A stretch of DNA of 64,000 nucleotides from Nocardioides lianchengensis (GTDB lineage Bacteria; Actinomycetota; Actinomycetes; Propionibacteriales; Nocardioidaceae): assembly GCF_900101465.1 (NCBI RefSeq), contig NZ_FMZM01000005.1:225384-289383 (forward strand), given 5' to 3'. Positions 50,694 to 61,302 of this stretch are shown here, piece by piece (position 1 is the stretch's first letter; each line of letters begins with the position of its first letter). A program made the translations under genes and the position numbers. The notes below the pieces were generated by a model. The model was not told the origin of the DNA. It searched no databases and saw nothing but the letters and a program-made list of their open reading frames with translations.

Positions 50694-51950
50694 ATGCGCG
50701 TCGCTTTGCTGTCCTATCGCAGTCAGCCCCACACGGGCGGTCAGGGGATCTACCTGCGCCACCTGAGCCGGGAGCTGGCCAACCTCGGCCACCGCGTCGA
50801 GGTGTTCTCCGGGCAGCCCTACCCCGAGCTCGACCACCCCGACGTGACGCTCACGAAGGTGCCGAGCCTGGACCTCTACCGCCAGCCCGACCCGTTCCGG
50901 GTGCCGAAGCTACGCGAGTTCCGCGACCTGATCGACGTCGAGGAGTTCGCGACCATGTGCACGGCCGGCTTCCCGGAGCCGAAGACGTTCAGCACCCGGG
51001 TCGCCCGGGTGCTGGCCGACCGGGTCGACGACTTCGACATCGTCCACGACAACCAGGTGCTGGGCTACGGCATGCTCGACATCGAGAAGCTCGGGCTTCC
51101 GCTCATCACGACGCTGCACCACCCGATCACCTTCGACCGGCGCATCGACATCAGCCAGACCCGCAACCCGTGGCGCAAGCTCACGCTCAGCCGCTGGTAC
51201 GGCTTCCTGCGCATGCAGGCCCGGGTCGCGCGGAAGGCGCGCAAGATCATGACGCCCTCGGAGACGTCCAAGCGCGACATCGCGAAGGACTTCGGCGTCG
51301 ACCCGGCCCGGATGCAGGTGATCCTGCTGGGCGTCGACGACGGCTTCGTGCCGCCGACCAAGCCGCGCATCAAGGGCCGGATCCTGGCCATGGCCAGCGC
51401 CGACGCCCCGATGAAGGGCATCGCCACGCTGCTGGAGGCCTTCGCCAAGCTGCGCACCGAGCGCGACATCGAGCTGGTGCTGGTCACCAAGCCGCGCCCG
51501 GGCGGCCGCACCGAGCGGCTGATCGGCGAGCTGGCGATCGGCGACTCGGTGCGCTTCGTGCACGGCATCACCGACGCCCAGCTGGTCGAGCTGATGGGCT
51601 CGGCCGAGCTGGCCTGCGTCCCCTCGCTCTACGAGGGCTTCTCACTGCCGACCGCCGAGCTGATGGCCTGCGCCACGCCGCTGGTGGTCTCCCGAGCCGG
51701 GGCGATCCCGGAGGTCGTCGGGCCCGACGGGCTCTGCGCGGACCTGGTCACCGCCGGCGACGTCGGTGAGCTGGCCGCCGCGGTCGGGGCGCTGCTGGAC
51801 GACCCCGAGCGTCGCGAGCGGTACGGCGCTGCCGGCCGCAAGCGGGTCGAGGAGCTGTTCAGCTGGCGCGCGGTCGCGGCGACCGTGGCCGCGGCGTACC
51901 AGGAAGTGATCGAGGACTACGAGAAGGAGAACGCGCGTGCTGACCGTTGA
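50694..51950 (+). CDS. GT4-like glycosyltransferase
   Basis: 418 residues, GT-B fold. The N-terminal domain opens MRVALLSYRSQPHTGGQGIYLRHL with the Gly-Gly loop, and the C-terminal domain has CVPSLYEGFSLPTAELMACATPLVVSRAGAIPE, the E-x7-E nucleotide-sugar signature of family 4. Likely adds a sugar to a lipid or small acceptor in the cytoplasm. Start ATG 50694 is taken at the family N-terminus. Its end overlaps the methyltransferase start by 14 bases. A KstR-type site lies 88 bases upstream, so it may be a regulon member. Confidence 0.9.
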   Translation: MRVALLSYRSQPHTGGQGIYLRHLSRELANLGHRVEVFSGQPYPELDHPDVTLTKVPSLDLYRQPDPFRVPKLREFRDLIDVEEFATMCTAGFPEPKTFSTRVARVLADRVDDFDIVHDNQVLGYGMLDIEKLGLPLITTLHHPITFDRRIDISQTRNPWRKLTLSRWYGFLRMQARVARKARKIMTPSETSKRDIAKDFGVDPARMQVILLGVDDGFVPPTKPRIKGRILAMASADAPMKGIATLLEAFAKLRTERDIELVLVTKPRPGGRTERLIGELAIGDSVRFVHGITDAQLVELMGSAELACVPSLYEGFSLPTAELMACATPLVVSRAGAIPEVVGPDGLCADLVTAGDVGELAAAVGALLDDPERRERYGAAGRKRVEELFSWRAVAATVAAAYQEVIEDYEKENARADR

Positions 51951-52682
51951 CTTCGACCGCCTGGGGCTGCGTCCCGGCGAGCGGGTGCTGGACATGGGCG
52001 CCGGCGGGGGCCGGCACGCGTTCGAGATGTACCGCCGCGGCGCGGACGTCGTCGCGTTCGATATGGACGCGGACGAGCTGGCGGGCGTGCTGGAGATCTT
52101 CGGGGCGATGAAGGAGAACGGCGAGGTGCCCGCAGGTGCCTCCGCCGACATCAAGCAGGGCGACGCGCTCGAGCTCCCCTTCGCCGACGGCGAGTTCGAC
52201 CGGATCGTGGCGGCCGAGGTGCTGGAGCACATCCACGCCGACGTGGATGCGATCAAGGAGCTCATCCGGGTCCTGCGGCCGGGCGGCACCCTGGCCATCT
52301 CGGTGCCCCGTTGGCTGCCCGAGGTGATCAACTGGAGGCTGTCGGACGACTACCACAACGCGGCCGGCGGGCACATCCGGATCTACACCGACCACGAGCT
52401 GGTCGACAAGGTCACCAAGGGCGGCCGCTTCAACGACGGCACGCCGGGCGAGGCGATGGTCTACGAGGGCAAGGACTACGCCCACGGACTGCACGCGCCG
52501 TACTGGTGGATCAAGTGCGCGGTCGGCGTCGAGAACGACACCCACCCGCTGGCCAAGGCGTACCACAAGCTGCTGGTGTGGGAGATCATGAAGCAGCCCA
52601 AGACCCTGCAGTACGCCGGCAAGGTCCTCGACCCGCTGATCGGCAAGAGCATGGTGCTCTACTTCCGCAAGCCCGGGACGCC

Positions 52683-52686
<4 letters not shown>
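51937..52686 (+). CDS. Class I SAM-dependent methyltransferase
   Basis: 249 residues. SAM motif I VLDMGAGGGRHAFEMYRRG, acidic motif AFDMDADEL, and AEVLEHIHAD with FADGEFDRIV correspond to the UbiE/Methyltransf_11 type. GTG 51937 lies inside the end of the glycosyltransferase gene. Its stop overlaps the next start by four bases (GTGA). Substrate unknown; O-methylation of the sugar added by the neighbour is a natural guess. Confidence 0.88.
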
Positions 52687-54425
<1,739 letters not shown>

Positions 54426-54435
54426 CTAGTAGAGT

Positions 54436-54449
54436 TGGAACACGTTCTA
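54436..54449. promoter_or_regulatory. KstR operator between the methyltransferase and fadE34
   Basis: TGGAACACGTTCTA, full match to TnnAACnnGTTnnA. It lies in a 55-base divergent region, 22 bases before the fadE34 start. Confidence 0.88.
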
Positions 54450-54471
54450 GTTTCCGACCGGAAGGACGCCG

Positions 54472-56547
54472 ATGTCGATCGGGATCTCCGACGAGCACGT
54501 CGAGCTGGCCGACAGCCTGCGCAAGTGGGCGGCGACGCTCGACGGTCCCGCGGTGGTCCGCGCGGTCGACACCGAGCCGGCCGCGACCTTCGCCGAGGCG
54601 TGGGCCGCCGTCGGCGAGATGGGCGTCGCCACCATCGGGCTGCCGGAGGCCGCCGGGGGTGGCGGCGGGTCGGTGCTCGACGTCGCGGTGGCGCTCGAGG
54701 CGTGCGCCCACGAGCTGGCGCCCGGCCCGCTGCTCGGGCCGGCGGTCGCCGCGGCGCTGCTGGGGGAGTCGCCGGTGGCGTCCGCGCTCGGCGAGGGAGC
54801 CGTGGTGGCGCTCGGGCTCTCCGACGTCGTGTGGGACGTGCCGTCGGCGACGCACGTGCTGCTGGTGCTCGACGGGACGTGGACGGTGCTGCCGCGCTCG
54901 GCGGTCACGCTCACGCCGGTCCTCGGGCTGGACCTGAGCCGCCGGTTCGGGTCGGTGCGGGTCGACGACCCGACCGCGGGCGTCGGCGTACCCGGGCTGG
55001 ACACCGAGCTGGTGCGTCGTACCGCGGTGACGCTGGGGGCCGCCGAAGCCGCGGGCGTCGCGCGCTGGTGCCTGGAGACGGCGGTCGACTACGCGAAGGT
55101 GCGCGAGCAGTTCGGCCAGAAGATCGGCAGCTTCCAGGCGATCAAGCACCTGTGCGCCGAGATGCTGGAGACCGCCGAGTCGGTGACCGCCGCCGCCTGG
55201 GACGTCGCGTCGGTCGCGTTCGGTACCGACGACGAGCAGTGGGCGTTCGCGGCCGACGTGGCCGCCGCGACCTGCTTCGACGGCGCGCTCTCGGTGGCCA
55301 AGACCTGCATCCAGGTGCTGGGCGGCATCGGGTTCACCTACGAGCACGACGCCCACCTCTACTACCGTCGCGCGGCCGGGCTCCGGGCCCTGCTCGGGGA
55401 CGCCGACGCCGCGGCCGCCCGGCTCACCGACCGGGCGGTCGACGGCGTACGACGGCGCCTCGAGGTCGACCTCGACGGCCGCGACGACGGCCTGCGCGAG
55501 GAGGTGCGGGCGGCCGTCGAGGCGATCGCGGCCCGACCGGCGGACGAGCAGCGAGCGGGCCTGGTCGAGGCCGGCTACCTCACCCCGCACTGGCCCGCGC
55601 CGTACGGCCTGGGCGCCGATGCGGTCGCCCAGATCGTCATCGACCAGGAGCTCGCCCGGGCCGCCGTGACCCGTCCCGACATCGTGATCGCGGGCTGGGC
55701 CCTGCCCACGATCCTCGAGCACGGCACCGACGAGCAGCGCGAGCGGTTCGTGCGGCCCTCGCTGCTCGGCGAGCTGATCTGGTGCCAGCTGTTCTCCGAG
55801 CCCGGCTCCGGCTCCGACCTCGCCTCGCTGCGCACGCGGGCCGTGAAGGTCGACGGGGGGTGGAGGCTGACCGGTCAGAAGGTGTGGACCTCGGTCGCGC
55901 AGAAGGCCGACTGGGGCATCTGCCTGGCCCGCACGGACCCGGACGTGCCGCAGCACCGCGGCATCACCTACTTCCTGGTCGACATGAAGAACTCCTCCGG
56001 CCTCGACGTCCGGCCGCTGCGGGAGATCACGGGCGAGGCGCTGTTCAACGAGGTGTTCCTCGACGAGGTCTTCGTGCCGGACGCGATGGTGGTCGCGCAG
56101 CCCGGTGACGGCTGGAAGCTGGCCCGGACGACCCTTGCGAACGAGCGGGTCGCCATGGCGACCAGCCGGCTGTCGAAGTCGACCGAGCGAGCGGTCGCGC
56201 TGGCCGCCTCGGCGTCGCCGGCGCAGCGGGTGGCCGTCGGTCACTCCGTCGCGCTGTCCACCGTGTGCTCGCTGCTCGGCGTCCGCACCGTGCTGCGGTC
56301 GCTGGCCGGCCAGGGTCCCGGCCCGGAGTCGTCGGTGGCCAAGCTGCTCGGCGTCCGCAACCGCCAGGAGGGCTCCGAGCTCGTGGTCGCGCTGCACGGC
56401 GACCGGGCGGTGGTCGCGGCGACCGACGACGACGTACGGGCCGACGTCTGGGAGATGCTCAACACCCGCTGCCTGTCCATCGCCGGCGGCACCACCCAGA
56501 TCCTCCGCAACGTCGCCGGCGAGCGGATCCTGGGACTTCCGCGTTAG
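54472..56547 (+). CDS. fadE34: FadE34-like (ChsE3-like) two-domain acyl-CoA dehydrogenase
   Basis: 691 residues, two acyl-CoA dehydrogenase domains in tandem as in mycobacterial FadE34 (about 710 residues). The N-terminal half carries REQFGQKIGSFQAIKHLCAEM and GGIGFTYEHDAHLYYRRA; the C-terminal half carries CQLFSEPGSGSDLASLRT, QKVWTSVAQKADWG and ends CLSIAGGTTQILRNVAGERILGLPR-like, a FadE34 tail. The enzymes dehydrogenate steroid side-chain acyl-CoAs. In mycobacteria fadE34 is next to kstR; here four genes lie between. ATG 54472 has GGAAGG upstream and follows a KstR operator. Confidence 0.88.
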   Translation: MSIGISDEHVELADSLRKWAATLDGPAVVRAVDTEPAATFAEAWAAVGEMGVATIGLPEAAGGGGGSVLDVAVALEACAHELAPGPLLGPAVAAALLGESPVASALGEGAVVALGLSDVVWDVPSATHVLLVLDGTWTVLPRSAVTLTPVLGLDLSRRFGSVRVDDPTAGVGVPGLDTELVRRTAVTLGAAEAAGVARWCLETAVDYAKVREQFGQKIGSFQAIKHLCAEMLETAESVTAAAWDVASVAFGTDDEQWAFAADVAAATCFDGALSVAKTCIQVLGGIGFTYEHDAHLYYRRAAGLRALLGDADAAAARLTDRAVDGVRRRLEVDLDGRDDGLREEVRAAVEAIAARPADEQRAGLVEAGYLTPHWPAPYGLGADAVAQIVIDQELARAAVTRPDIVIAGWALPTILEHGTDEQRERFVRPSLLGELIWCQLFSEPGSGSDLASLRTRAVKVDGGWRLTGQKVWTSVAQKADWGICLARTDPDVPQHRGITYFLVDMKNSSGLDVRPLREITGEALFNEVFLDEVFVPDAMVVAQPGDGWKLARTTLANERVAMATSRLSKSTERAVALAASASPAQRVAVGHSVALSTVCSLLGVRTVLRSLAGQGPGPESSVAKLLGVRNRQEGSELVVALHGDRAVVAATDDDVRADVWEMLNTRCLSIAGGTTQILRNVAGERILGLPR

Positions 56548-56593
56548 CGGGCTGCGGCCACGTCCAGGCCCGGTGATCGGCCGCCCGCCCGCT

Positions 56594-56633
56594 GGTTGAG
56601 GTGCGAGGGCCGCCAGGCCCGAGCCTCGAAACC
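56594..56633 (+). repeat. Palindromic intergenic repeat, family A, copy 3
   Basis: 40 bases, GGTTGAGGTGCGAGGGCCGC ... CGAGCCTCGAAACC, same ends as copies at 7107 and 7169 but a diverged centre (GGCCGCCAGGCC). Confidence 0.82.
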
Positions 56634-56768
56634 CGGTAGGACGAACTAGGGCTTCAGCTCCTCCCACCCTCGCGGTCCGGCCTTTCGGGTCCGCTTGGCT
56701 CCTCGTCTTGGCTGGCTACGGGGCGCGGTCAGTGCAGGCGGCATGGGCTGCGGGCTGGTCCCTGCGTC

Positions 56769-56813
56769 ATCGTGGAGTCCAGCACGCACCTGATGCGTGC
56801 GGCACTCCACGAT
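56769..56813. repeat. 45-base hairpin-forming inverted repeat
   Basis: Outer arms ATCGTGGAGT (56769-56778) and ACTCCACGAT (56804-56813) are perfectly complementary over 10 bp; inner arms GCACGCA and TGCGTGC add 7 bp around a CCTGA loop, with two mismatches between. No T-run follows on either strand, so it is not a standard terminator. Confidence 0.85.
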
Positions 56814-56909
56814 CGTGCAGTCGCCTGGACCACCCTGTGGGCCGGCGCCTAGGGGAGCGCAGTCCCGGTGGGACCGCGGACGCCCGTCGGTTGGCTACCG
56901 TCGGCTCTC

Positions 56910-57554
56910 GTGGACACCACGAACGGGGTGACCGTCGCGGAGGACGGTGCCGACCACTGGCAGTGGCGGCCCGACTGGGCGGACGAGCGGACGTGCGCGT
57001 TCTGGTACCTCACGGTCCCCGACGGCGCCGTCCGGCTGCCCGCCCTCGACGCGTACGTCGACGCCCTCGGCCGGTCCGCGTGGCTCGACCCCGTGCCGCC
57101 GCGGTGGCGGCACCTCACGCTGACCGAGATCGGGTACGACGACGAGCTCGGCGCGGACCTGCTCGCCGAGGTGGCGCGGCGCGTGGCGGACGGTGTCGCG
57201 GCGAGCGGGCCGTTGACGCTGGAGCTGGGGCCGGTGGTCCGGTTCCGGACCGCGGTCGCGCTGGCGGCCGGCCCCGGAGACCAGCTGCGGGAGCTGCAGA
57301 CGCTGGTGCGGCGCCGGACCCAGGAGGTGCTCGGGGAGGAGCGACCGGTGGTGCACCCGACCCGGTTCCGGCCGCACGTCAGCCTGGCCTACCTCAACCG
57401 GGCCGTCCCGGCGGCCGACCTGGACCGAGCGGTCGCCGACGCGCCCGCCGTACGCGCGACGGTGCCGGTCGACCGGCTGACCCTGGCCGCGGTGACGCGT
57501 CGCGACCGGCACTACCAGTGGCACGTGGTGGACGAGCTCATGCTGGGTCGGTGA
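56910..57554 (+). CDS. 2'-5' RNA ligase-like 2H phosphoesterase
   Basis: 214 residues. The two HxT/S-type motifs of the 2H superfamily are HLTLTEIGY and HVSLAYLNRA, with a symmetric two-lobe length. Members are cyclic phosphodiesterases or RNA end-processing enzymes. GTG 56910 is chosen because TACCGT lies eight bases upstream; an upstream ATG at 56868 gives an unlikely leader. The 3' end overlaps the convergent hydrolase gene by 17 bases. Confidence 0.83.
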   Translation: MDTTNGVTVAEDGADHWQWRPDWADERTCAFWYLTVPDGAVRLPALDAYVDALGRSAWLDPVPPRWRHLTLTEIGYDDELGADLLAEVARRVADGVAASGPLTLELGPVVRFRTAVALAAGPGDQLRELQTLVRRRTQEVLGEERPVVHPTRFRPHVSLAYLNRAVPAADLDRAVADAPAVRATVPVDRLTLAAVTRRDRHYQWHVVDELMLGR

Positions 57555-58782
57555 GCCGCTCGCGGCGGTAGCCGTTCCAGTGCCAGTGCAGATAGCGGTC
57601 GATCGCGCGCACGACGTGGGAGCTGCGGATCGACGGGAACACGTCGAACGCGTGCTGGGCGCCGGGCAGCTCGGCGTACACGACCGTGCGCTTCGAGACC
57701 TGACGCAGCCGCTCGACGAAGAGCCGGGCCTGGTCGACGCCGACGAGGGTGTCGAGCGAGCCGTGCAGGACGAAGAAGTCGGGGGCGTCGGCGCTGACCC
57801 GCAGGATCGGCGAGGCGTCCTCGAAGGCCTCGGGCGACTCGCGCCAGCGGCGCTTGAGCACCCGCGGGCCGAGGAACCGGTCGCGCATCAGCTCGGCGCT
57901 GCGCAATCCGGTCGAGCCGGCGAGGTCGTAGACGCCGTAGTGGGGGACCGCGACCTGGATCGTGGTGTCGGCGTCCTCGAAGCCGGGCTGGTACGCCGGG
58001 TCGTTGGGGGTCAGCGCGGCCAGCGACACCAGGTGACCCCCGGCCGAGCCACCGGTGATGGCCAGGTAGTCGGGGTCGCCGCCGTGGTCGGCGATGTGCT
58101 CGCGGATCCAGGCGATGGCCTTCTTCACGTCGACGATCTGGGCCGGGAACGGGTCGTGCGGCGCCAGCCGGTAGTTGATCGAGACGCACACCCAGCCCTT
58201 GGCCGCGAGGTGCTGCATGAGCGGGATGCCCTGCTGCTCCTTCGCCCCGACCGTCCAGGCGCCGCCGTGCACGTGCAGCAGCACCGGCGCACCGCCCTCG
58301 GGTACGCCGGCCGCGGGCGTGTAGATGTCGAGCAGGCCCCGTCGGCCGTGGCGGTCGTCGTAGACGACGTCGCGCTGGCGGTGCACGTCGGGACTGCTCA
58401 TTCGGAACGGGTTGACCAGCCGTCGCCACGGGACGGCGAGGTCGGCCGGCGTCGGCTTGGCGTCGAGCTGCTCGACGTAGTCGAGACCGAGCCCCTCGGT
58501 CAGCGACTCCTCGGCCCGGGTCCCGACCCGGCGGGCCTGGTCGACGAGGAAGGCCAACCCGGCGGCGTTCGCGGCGGCGAGGGCCAGGCCGCGGACGCTG
58601 CGTCTGCGACCGCGGGCGTGCGTGGCCGCGTCGGCCGCGGTCACCGCCAGCAGGTGCGGGGCGAGCTCGCCGGTCAGCCAGCCGGCGAAGAAGGCGGGGA
58701 TGCCGACCCGGAAGCCCGGCAGCGGTCGGATCGCGTTGGCGGTGAGGGCGGCGGTGACGACCTGGCGGCGCAGGAAGGACAT
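57538..58782 (-). CDS. Alpha/beta hydrolase (HSL/LipC-like esterase)
   Basis: 414 residues. The hormone-sensitive-lipase oxyanion motif HVHGGAW and nucleophile GGSAGGH are clear, with a catalytic Asp in FVLHGSLDTLVGV and His in GAQHAFDVF. The N-terminal 100 residues include two hydrophobic stretches (AIRPLPGFRVGIPAFFAGWL) that may associate with membrane. The start is 50 bases from the KstR operator at 58832, which it shares with the divergent WS/DGAT gene. Resembles mycobacterial Lip esterases; substrate unknown. Confidence 0.87.
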   Translation of the reverse strand: MSFLRRQVVTAALTANAIRPLPGFRVGIPAFFAGWLTGELAPHLLAVTAADAATHARGRRRSVRGLALAAANAAGLAFLVDQARRVGTRAEESLTEGLGLDYVEQLDAKPTPADLAVPWRRLVNPFRMSSPDVHRQRDVVYDDRHGRRGLLDIYTPAAGVPEGGAPVLLHVHGGAWTVGAKEQQGIPLMQHLAAKGWVCVSINYRLAPHDPFPAQIVDVKKAIAWIREHIADHGGDPDYLAITGGSAGGHLVSLAALTPNDPAYQPGFEDADTTIQVAVPHYGVYDLAGSTGLRSAELMRDRFLGPRVLKRRWRESPEAFEDASPILRVSADAPDFFVLHGSLDTLVGVDQARLFVERLRQVSKRTVVYAELPGAQHAFDVFPSIRSSHVVRAIDRYLHWHWNGYRRERLTDPA

Positions 58783-58831
58783 GCGTCACACCCTAGGCAC
58801 GGGACCTGACCGATCTCCCGTCGTTGAGGGG

Positions 58832-58845
58832 TAGAACACGTTCCA
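58832..58845. promoter_or_regulatory. KstR operator between the esterase and WS/DGAT genes
   Basis: TAGAACACGTTCCA, full match to TnnAACnnGTTnnA; 29 bases before the WS/DGAT start and 50 bases before the esterase start. Confidence 0.88.
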
Positions 58846-58873
58846 GAACGACGACCGAGGGAAACGTACGGTG

Positions 58874-60340
58874 ATGGACCGCCTGTCAGGACTCGACGCG
58901 AGCTTCCTCTACCTGGAGACGCCCGCCCAGCTCATGCACGTCTGCGGGGTGATCGTCCTCGACCCGAGCACGATCCCCGACGGCTACTCGTTCGCGACGA
59001 TGCAGGCCGAGATCGATCGGCGGGTGCGTGACGTCCCCGAGTTCACCCGCAAGCTGCGCCGGGTCCCGATGGGCCTCGACCACCCGGTCTGGGTGCGCGA
59101 CAAGCAGTTCGACATCGAGCGGCACGTGCACCGCCTCGCCCTGCCCACGCCCGGCGGCTACCGCGAGCTGATGGACCTGGTCGGGCACCTGGCCGGCCTG
59201 CCGCTCGACCGCTCCCGCCCGCTGTGGGAGATGTGGATCATCGAGGGGTACGACGGGGGCAGCGGGTCCGACCGCATCGTGGTGTTCACCAAGATGCACC
59301 ACGCGACCGTGGACGGCGTCTCCGGCGCCAACCTGGTCTCGCACCTGTGCAGCCTCGAGCCGGCCGCCGACCCGCTCGCCTCGGCCGAGCCGCAGGCCCC
59401 CGCTCACGACCCGGGCCAGCTGGAGCTGCTGGGCCGCGCCGTGGTCAGCAACGTCACCAAGCCGCTGAGCGCCGTACGGCTGCTCGCGCCGTCGGCGGCG
59501 CTGGTCACCAAGACCGTCGGACGCGCCCGGGCCGGGACCGCGATGGCCGCGCCGCTGCGTGCGCCGCGCACGTCGTTCAACGGCACCATCACCGGCCACC
59601 GCGCGATCGCGCTCGCCGACCTGGACCTCGAGGACGTCCGCGCGATCAAGCGCGAGACGGGGACGACCGTCAATGACGTGGTGCTGGCCGTCGCGGGCGG
59701 CGCGCTGCGCTCCTACCTCGACGACCGGGGCGAGCTGCCCGACGACTCGCTGCTGGCGACCGTCCCGGTCTCGGTGCGCGAGTCGACCCGTCGCTCCAGC
59801 GGTGCCAACAAGGTCTCCGCGCTGTTCACCAAGCTCGGCACCGACGAGGAGGACCCCCTGGAGCGGCTCTCGGAGATGGCGCTGCGGAACAAGAACGCCA
59901 AGGACCACCACCACGCGATCAGCGCCGACGCCCTGCAGGACTGGGCCGAGTTCGCCGCGCCGCGGACCTTCGGGCTCGCCGTGCGGGCCTACGCCAACCT
60001 GCGGCTGGCCGAGAAGCACCCGGTCGTGCACAACCTGGTCATCTCCAACGTGCCGGGCCCGCCGGTGCCGCTCTACTTCACCGGCGCGCGGGTCGACGTG
60101 CTCAGCCCGCTCGGCCCGGTCTTCCACGGTGCCGGCCTGAACATCACGGTGATGTCCAACAACGGCAAGGTCCATGTCGGCGTGATCGCCTGCCGCGAGT
60201 CGATGCCGGACGTCGACGACCTGGTCCAGCGGTTCCCGGCGGAGCTGGCCGTCCTGAAGGCCGCCGTCGCGGCCAGGAACACCGCGACGCCGCTCAGGAG
60301 GCGCCGCGCGCGAAGTCGCGCCGCCGGGCCCACACCGTGA
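58874..60340 (+). CDS. Wax ester synthase/diacylglycerol acyltransferase (WS/DGAT)
   Basis: 488 residues. The catalytic HHxxxDG motif is HHATVDG (His142-His143 to Asp147-Gly148), and the family opening MDRLSGLDASFLYLETP and late NVPGP segments are present. These enzymes esterify acyl-CoA with a long-chain alcohol or diacylglycerol to make storage lipid. The ATG at 58874 gives the usual N-terminus; a GTG directly before it is the alternative. A KstR operator upstream is unusual for this family and raises a sterol or steroid-acid ester product as a possibility. The 3' end overlaps the convergent hydrolase by 47 bases. Confidence 0.92.
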   Translation: MDRLSGLDASFLYLETPAQLMHVCGVIVLDPSTIPDGYSFATMQAEIDRRVRDVPEFTRKLRRVPMGLDHPVWVRDKQFDIERHVHRLALPTPGGYRELMDLVGHLAGLPLDRSRPLWEMWIIEGYDGGSGSDRIVVFTKMHHATVDGVSGANLVSHLCSLEPAADPLASAEPQAPAHDPGQLELLGRAVVSNVTKPLSAVRLLAPSAALVTKTVGRARAGTAMAAPLRAPRTSFNGTITGHRAIALADLDLEDVRAIKRETGTTVNDVVLAVAGGALRSYLDDRGELPDDSLLATVPVSVRESTRRSSGANKVSALFTKLGTDEEDPLERLSEMALRNKNAKDHHHAISADALQDWAEFAAPRTFGLAVRAYANLRLAEKHPVVHNLVISNVPGPPVPLYFTGARVDVLSPLGPVFHGAGLNITVMSNNGKVHVGVIACRESMPDVDDLVQRFPAELAVLKAAVAARNTATPLRRRRARSRAAGPTP

Positions 60341-61208
60341 CCGCCGCCTCGACGACCACGGGCACGAACCGCTCGGCCTCGAGCACACACGCCGCGTGCC
60401 CGCCCTCGAGGTCGTGGACGGTCGCGCCGGGGATCGCCCGGGCCAGGGCGACCTGACGGGCCGGCGGGATGATGTGGTCGCGGCCGGTCACGACCACGGC
60501 GGTCGGGACGTCGATCCGGCCCAGCCACGGGCGCGAGTGGTGACGGCCGAGCGCGGCGAGGGCCTGGCCGACGGCCCAGGGGCTGGTACTGCGGAACTCG
60601 TGCATCGCCCAGTCGTGGATGTCGCTCGGCTCCAGCGACAGCGCGCGTACGGCGGTGCGCGCCGCGCGGACCGCCGTACGGGACCGGGACAGGCTGCGGG
60701 TGCCGAGCATCGCCGTGCCCATGCCGGTGAAGAACGCCCGCTCGGCGAGGTTGAGCTGGAAGCGGTCGCTGGTGGCGGCCAGGACCAGCCCCTGCACGCG
60801 GTCTGGGTGCTGTCGCCACATCCGCTGGGCGACCACGCCGCCCATGGAGTAGCCGGCCACGACGACGCTCTCCAGCTCCAGGACGTCGAGGAGCGCGGCC
60901 ACGTCGTCCGCGCAGTCGTAGAGCGAGAACTCGTCGCTGCGGATGCCCTGCCCGTGCCAGCGCTGGTCGAGCGTGACCACCCGGAAGCGCCGCGACAGCG
61001 GCTCGATCGCCGGGTACCAGGTCAGCAGCCCGGTGCAGCCGAGCGCGTGCAGCAGCACGATGGTCGGGGCGTCGGGCGTGGGACCCGGCGTGTCGGTCAC
61101 GTACGTCGTGCCCCGCCCGCCCAGCTCGACGGTCCGACCGGGTGGGATCCGGGCCCAGGGCATGTAGACGCTGCGACGCAGCAGGTCGCGCGGTGACAGC
61201 AGGCCCAT
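60294..61208 (-). CDS. Alpha/beta hydrolase
   Basis: 304 residues, compact alpha/beta-hydrolase. LLHALGCTGLLTW is the oxyanion region, VVAGYSMGGVVAQRM the nucleophile elbow with Ser, GRDHIIPP the acid and GGHAACVLE the His. ATG 61208 lies 38 bases from the KstR operator at 61247; longer readings run into the chsE1-chsE2 gene. Carboxyl ester hydrolysis is likely; lipase or meta-cleavage-product hydrolase roles cannot be separated. Confidence 0.87.
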   Translation of the reverse strand: MGLLSPRDLLRRSVYMPWARIPPGRTVELGGRGTTYVTDTPGPTPDAPTIVLLHALGCTGLLTWYPAIEPLSRRFRVVTLDQRWHGQGIRSDEFSLYDCADDVAALLDVLELESVVVAGYSMGGVVAQRMWRQHPDRVQGLVLAATSDRFQLNLAERAFFTGMGTAMLGTRSLSRSRTAVRAARTAVRALSLEPSDIHDWAMHEFRSTSPWAVGQALAALGRHHSRPWLGRIDVPTAVVVTGRDHIIPPARQVALARAIPGATVHDLEGGHAACVLEAERFVPVVVEAAVTVWARRRDFARGAS

Positions 61209-61246
61209 CGTCGTCCTCCCACTCGACGGCTCGTGTCGTTTCAGGG

Positions 61247-61260
61247 TAGAACACGTTACA
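61247..61260. promoter_or_regulatory. KstR operator between the hydrolase and chsE1-chsE2
   Basis: TAGAACACGTTACA, full match to TnnAACnnGTTnnA; 43 bases before the chsE1-chsE2 start and 38 before the divergent hydrolase start. Confidence 0.86.
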
Positions 61261-61302
61261 GTTTCGCGGAGAAGCGACCCCGTGGGCTGGTGAGGAGAAG
61301 GC

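Larger units (their letters stand above)
56548..56909. other. Intergenic region with one family A repeat and a long hairpin
   Basis: 362 bases. Contains the repeat at 56594..56633 and a 45-base hairpin at 56769..56813. I see no protein-coding frame with a plausible start. The last 15 bases contain TACCGT, a likely -10 element for the next gene. Confidence 0.7.

Noticed and set aside
56769..56813. Hairpin considered as the fadE34 transcription terminator
   Set aside because: It lies 220 bases after the stop and has no T-run on either strand.
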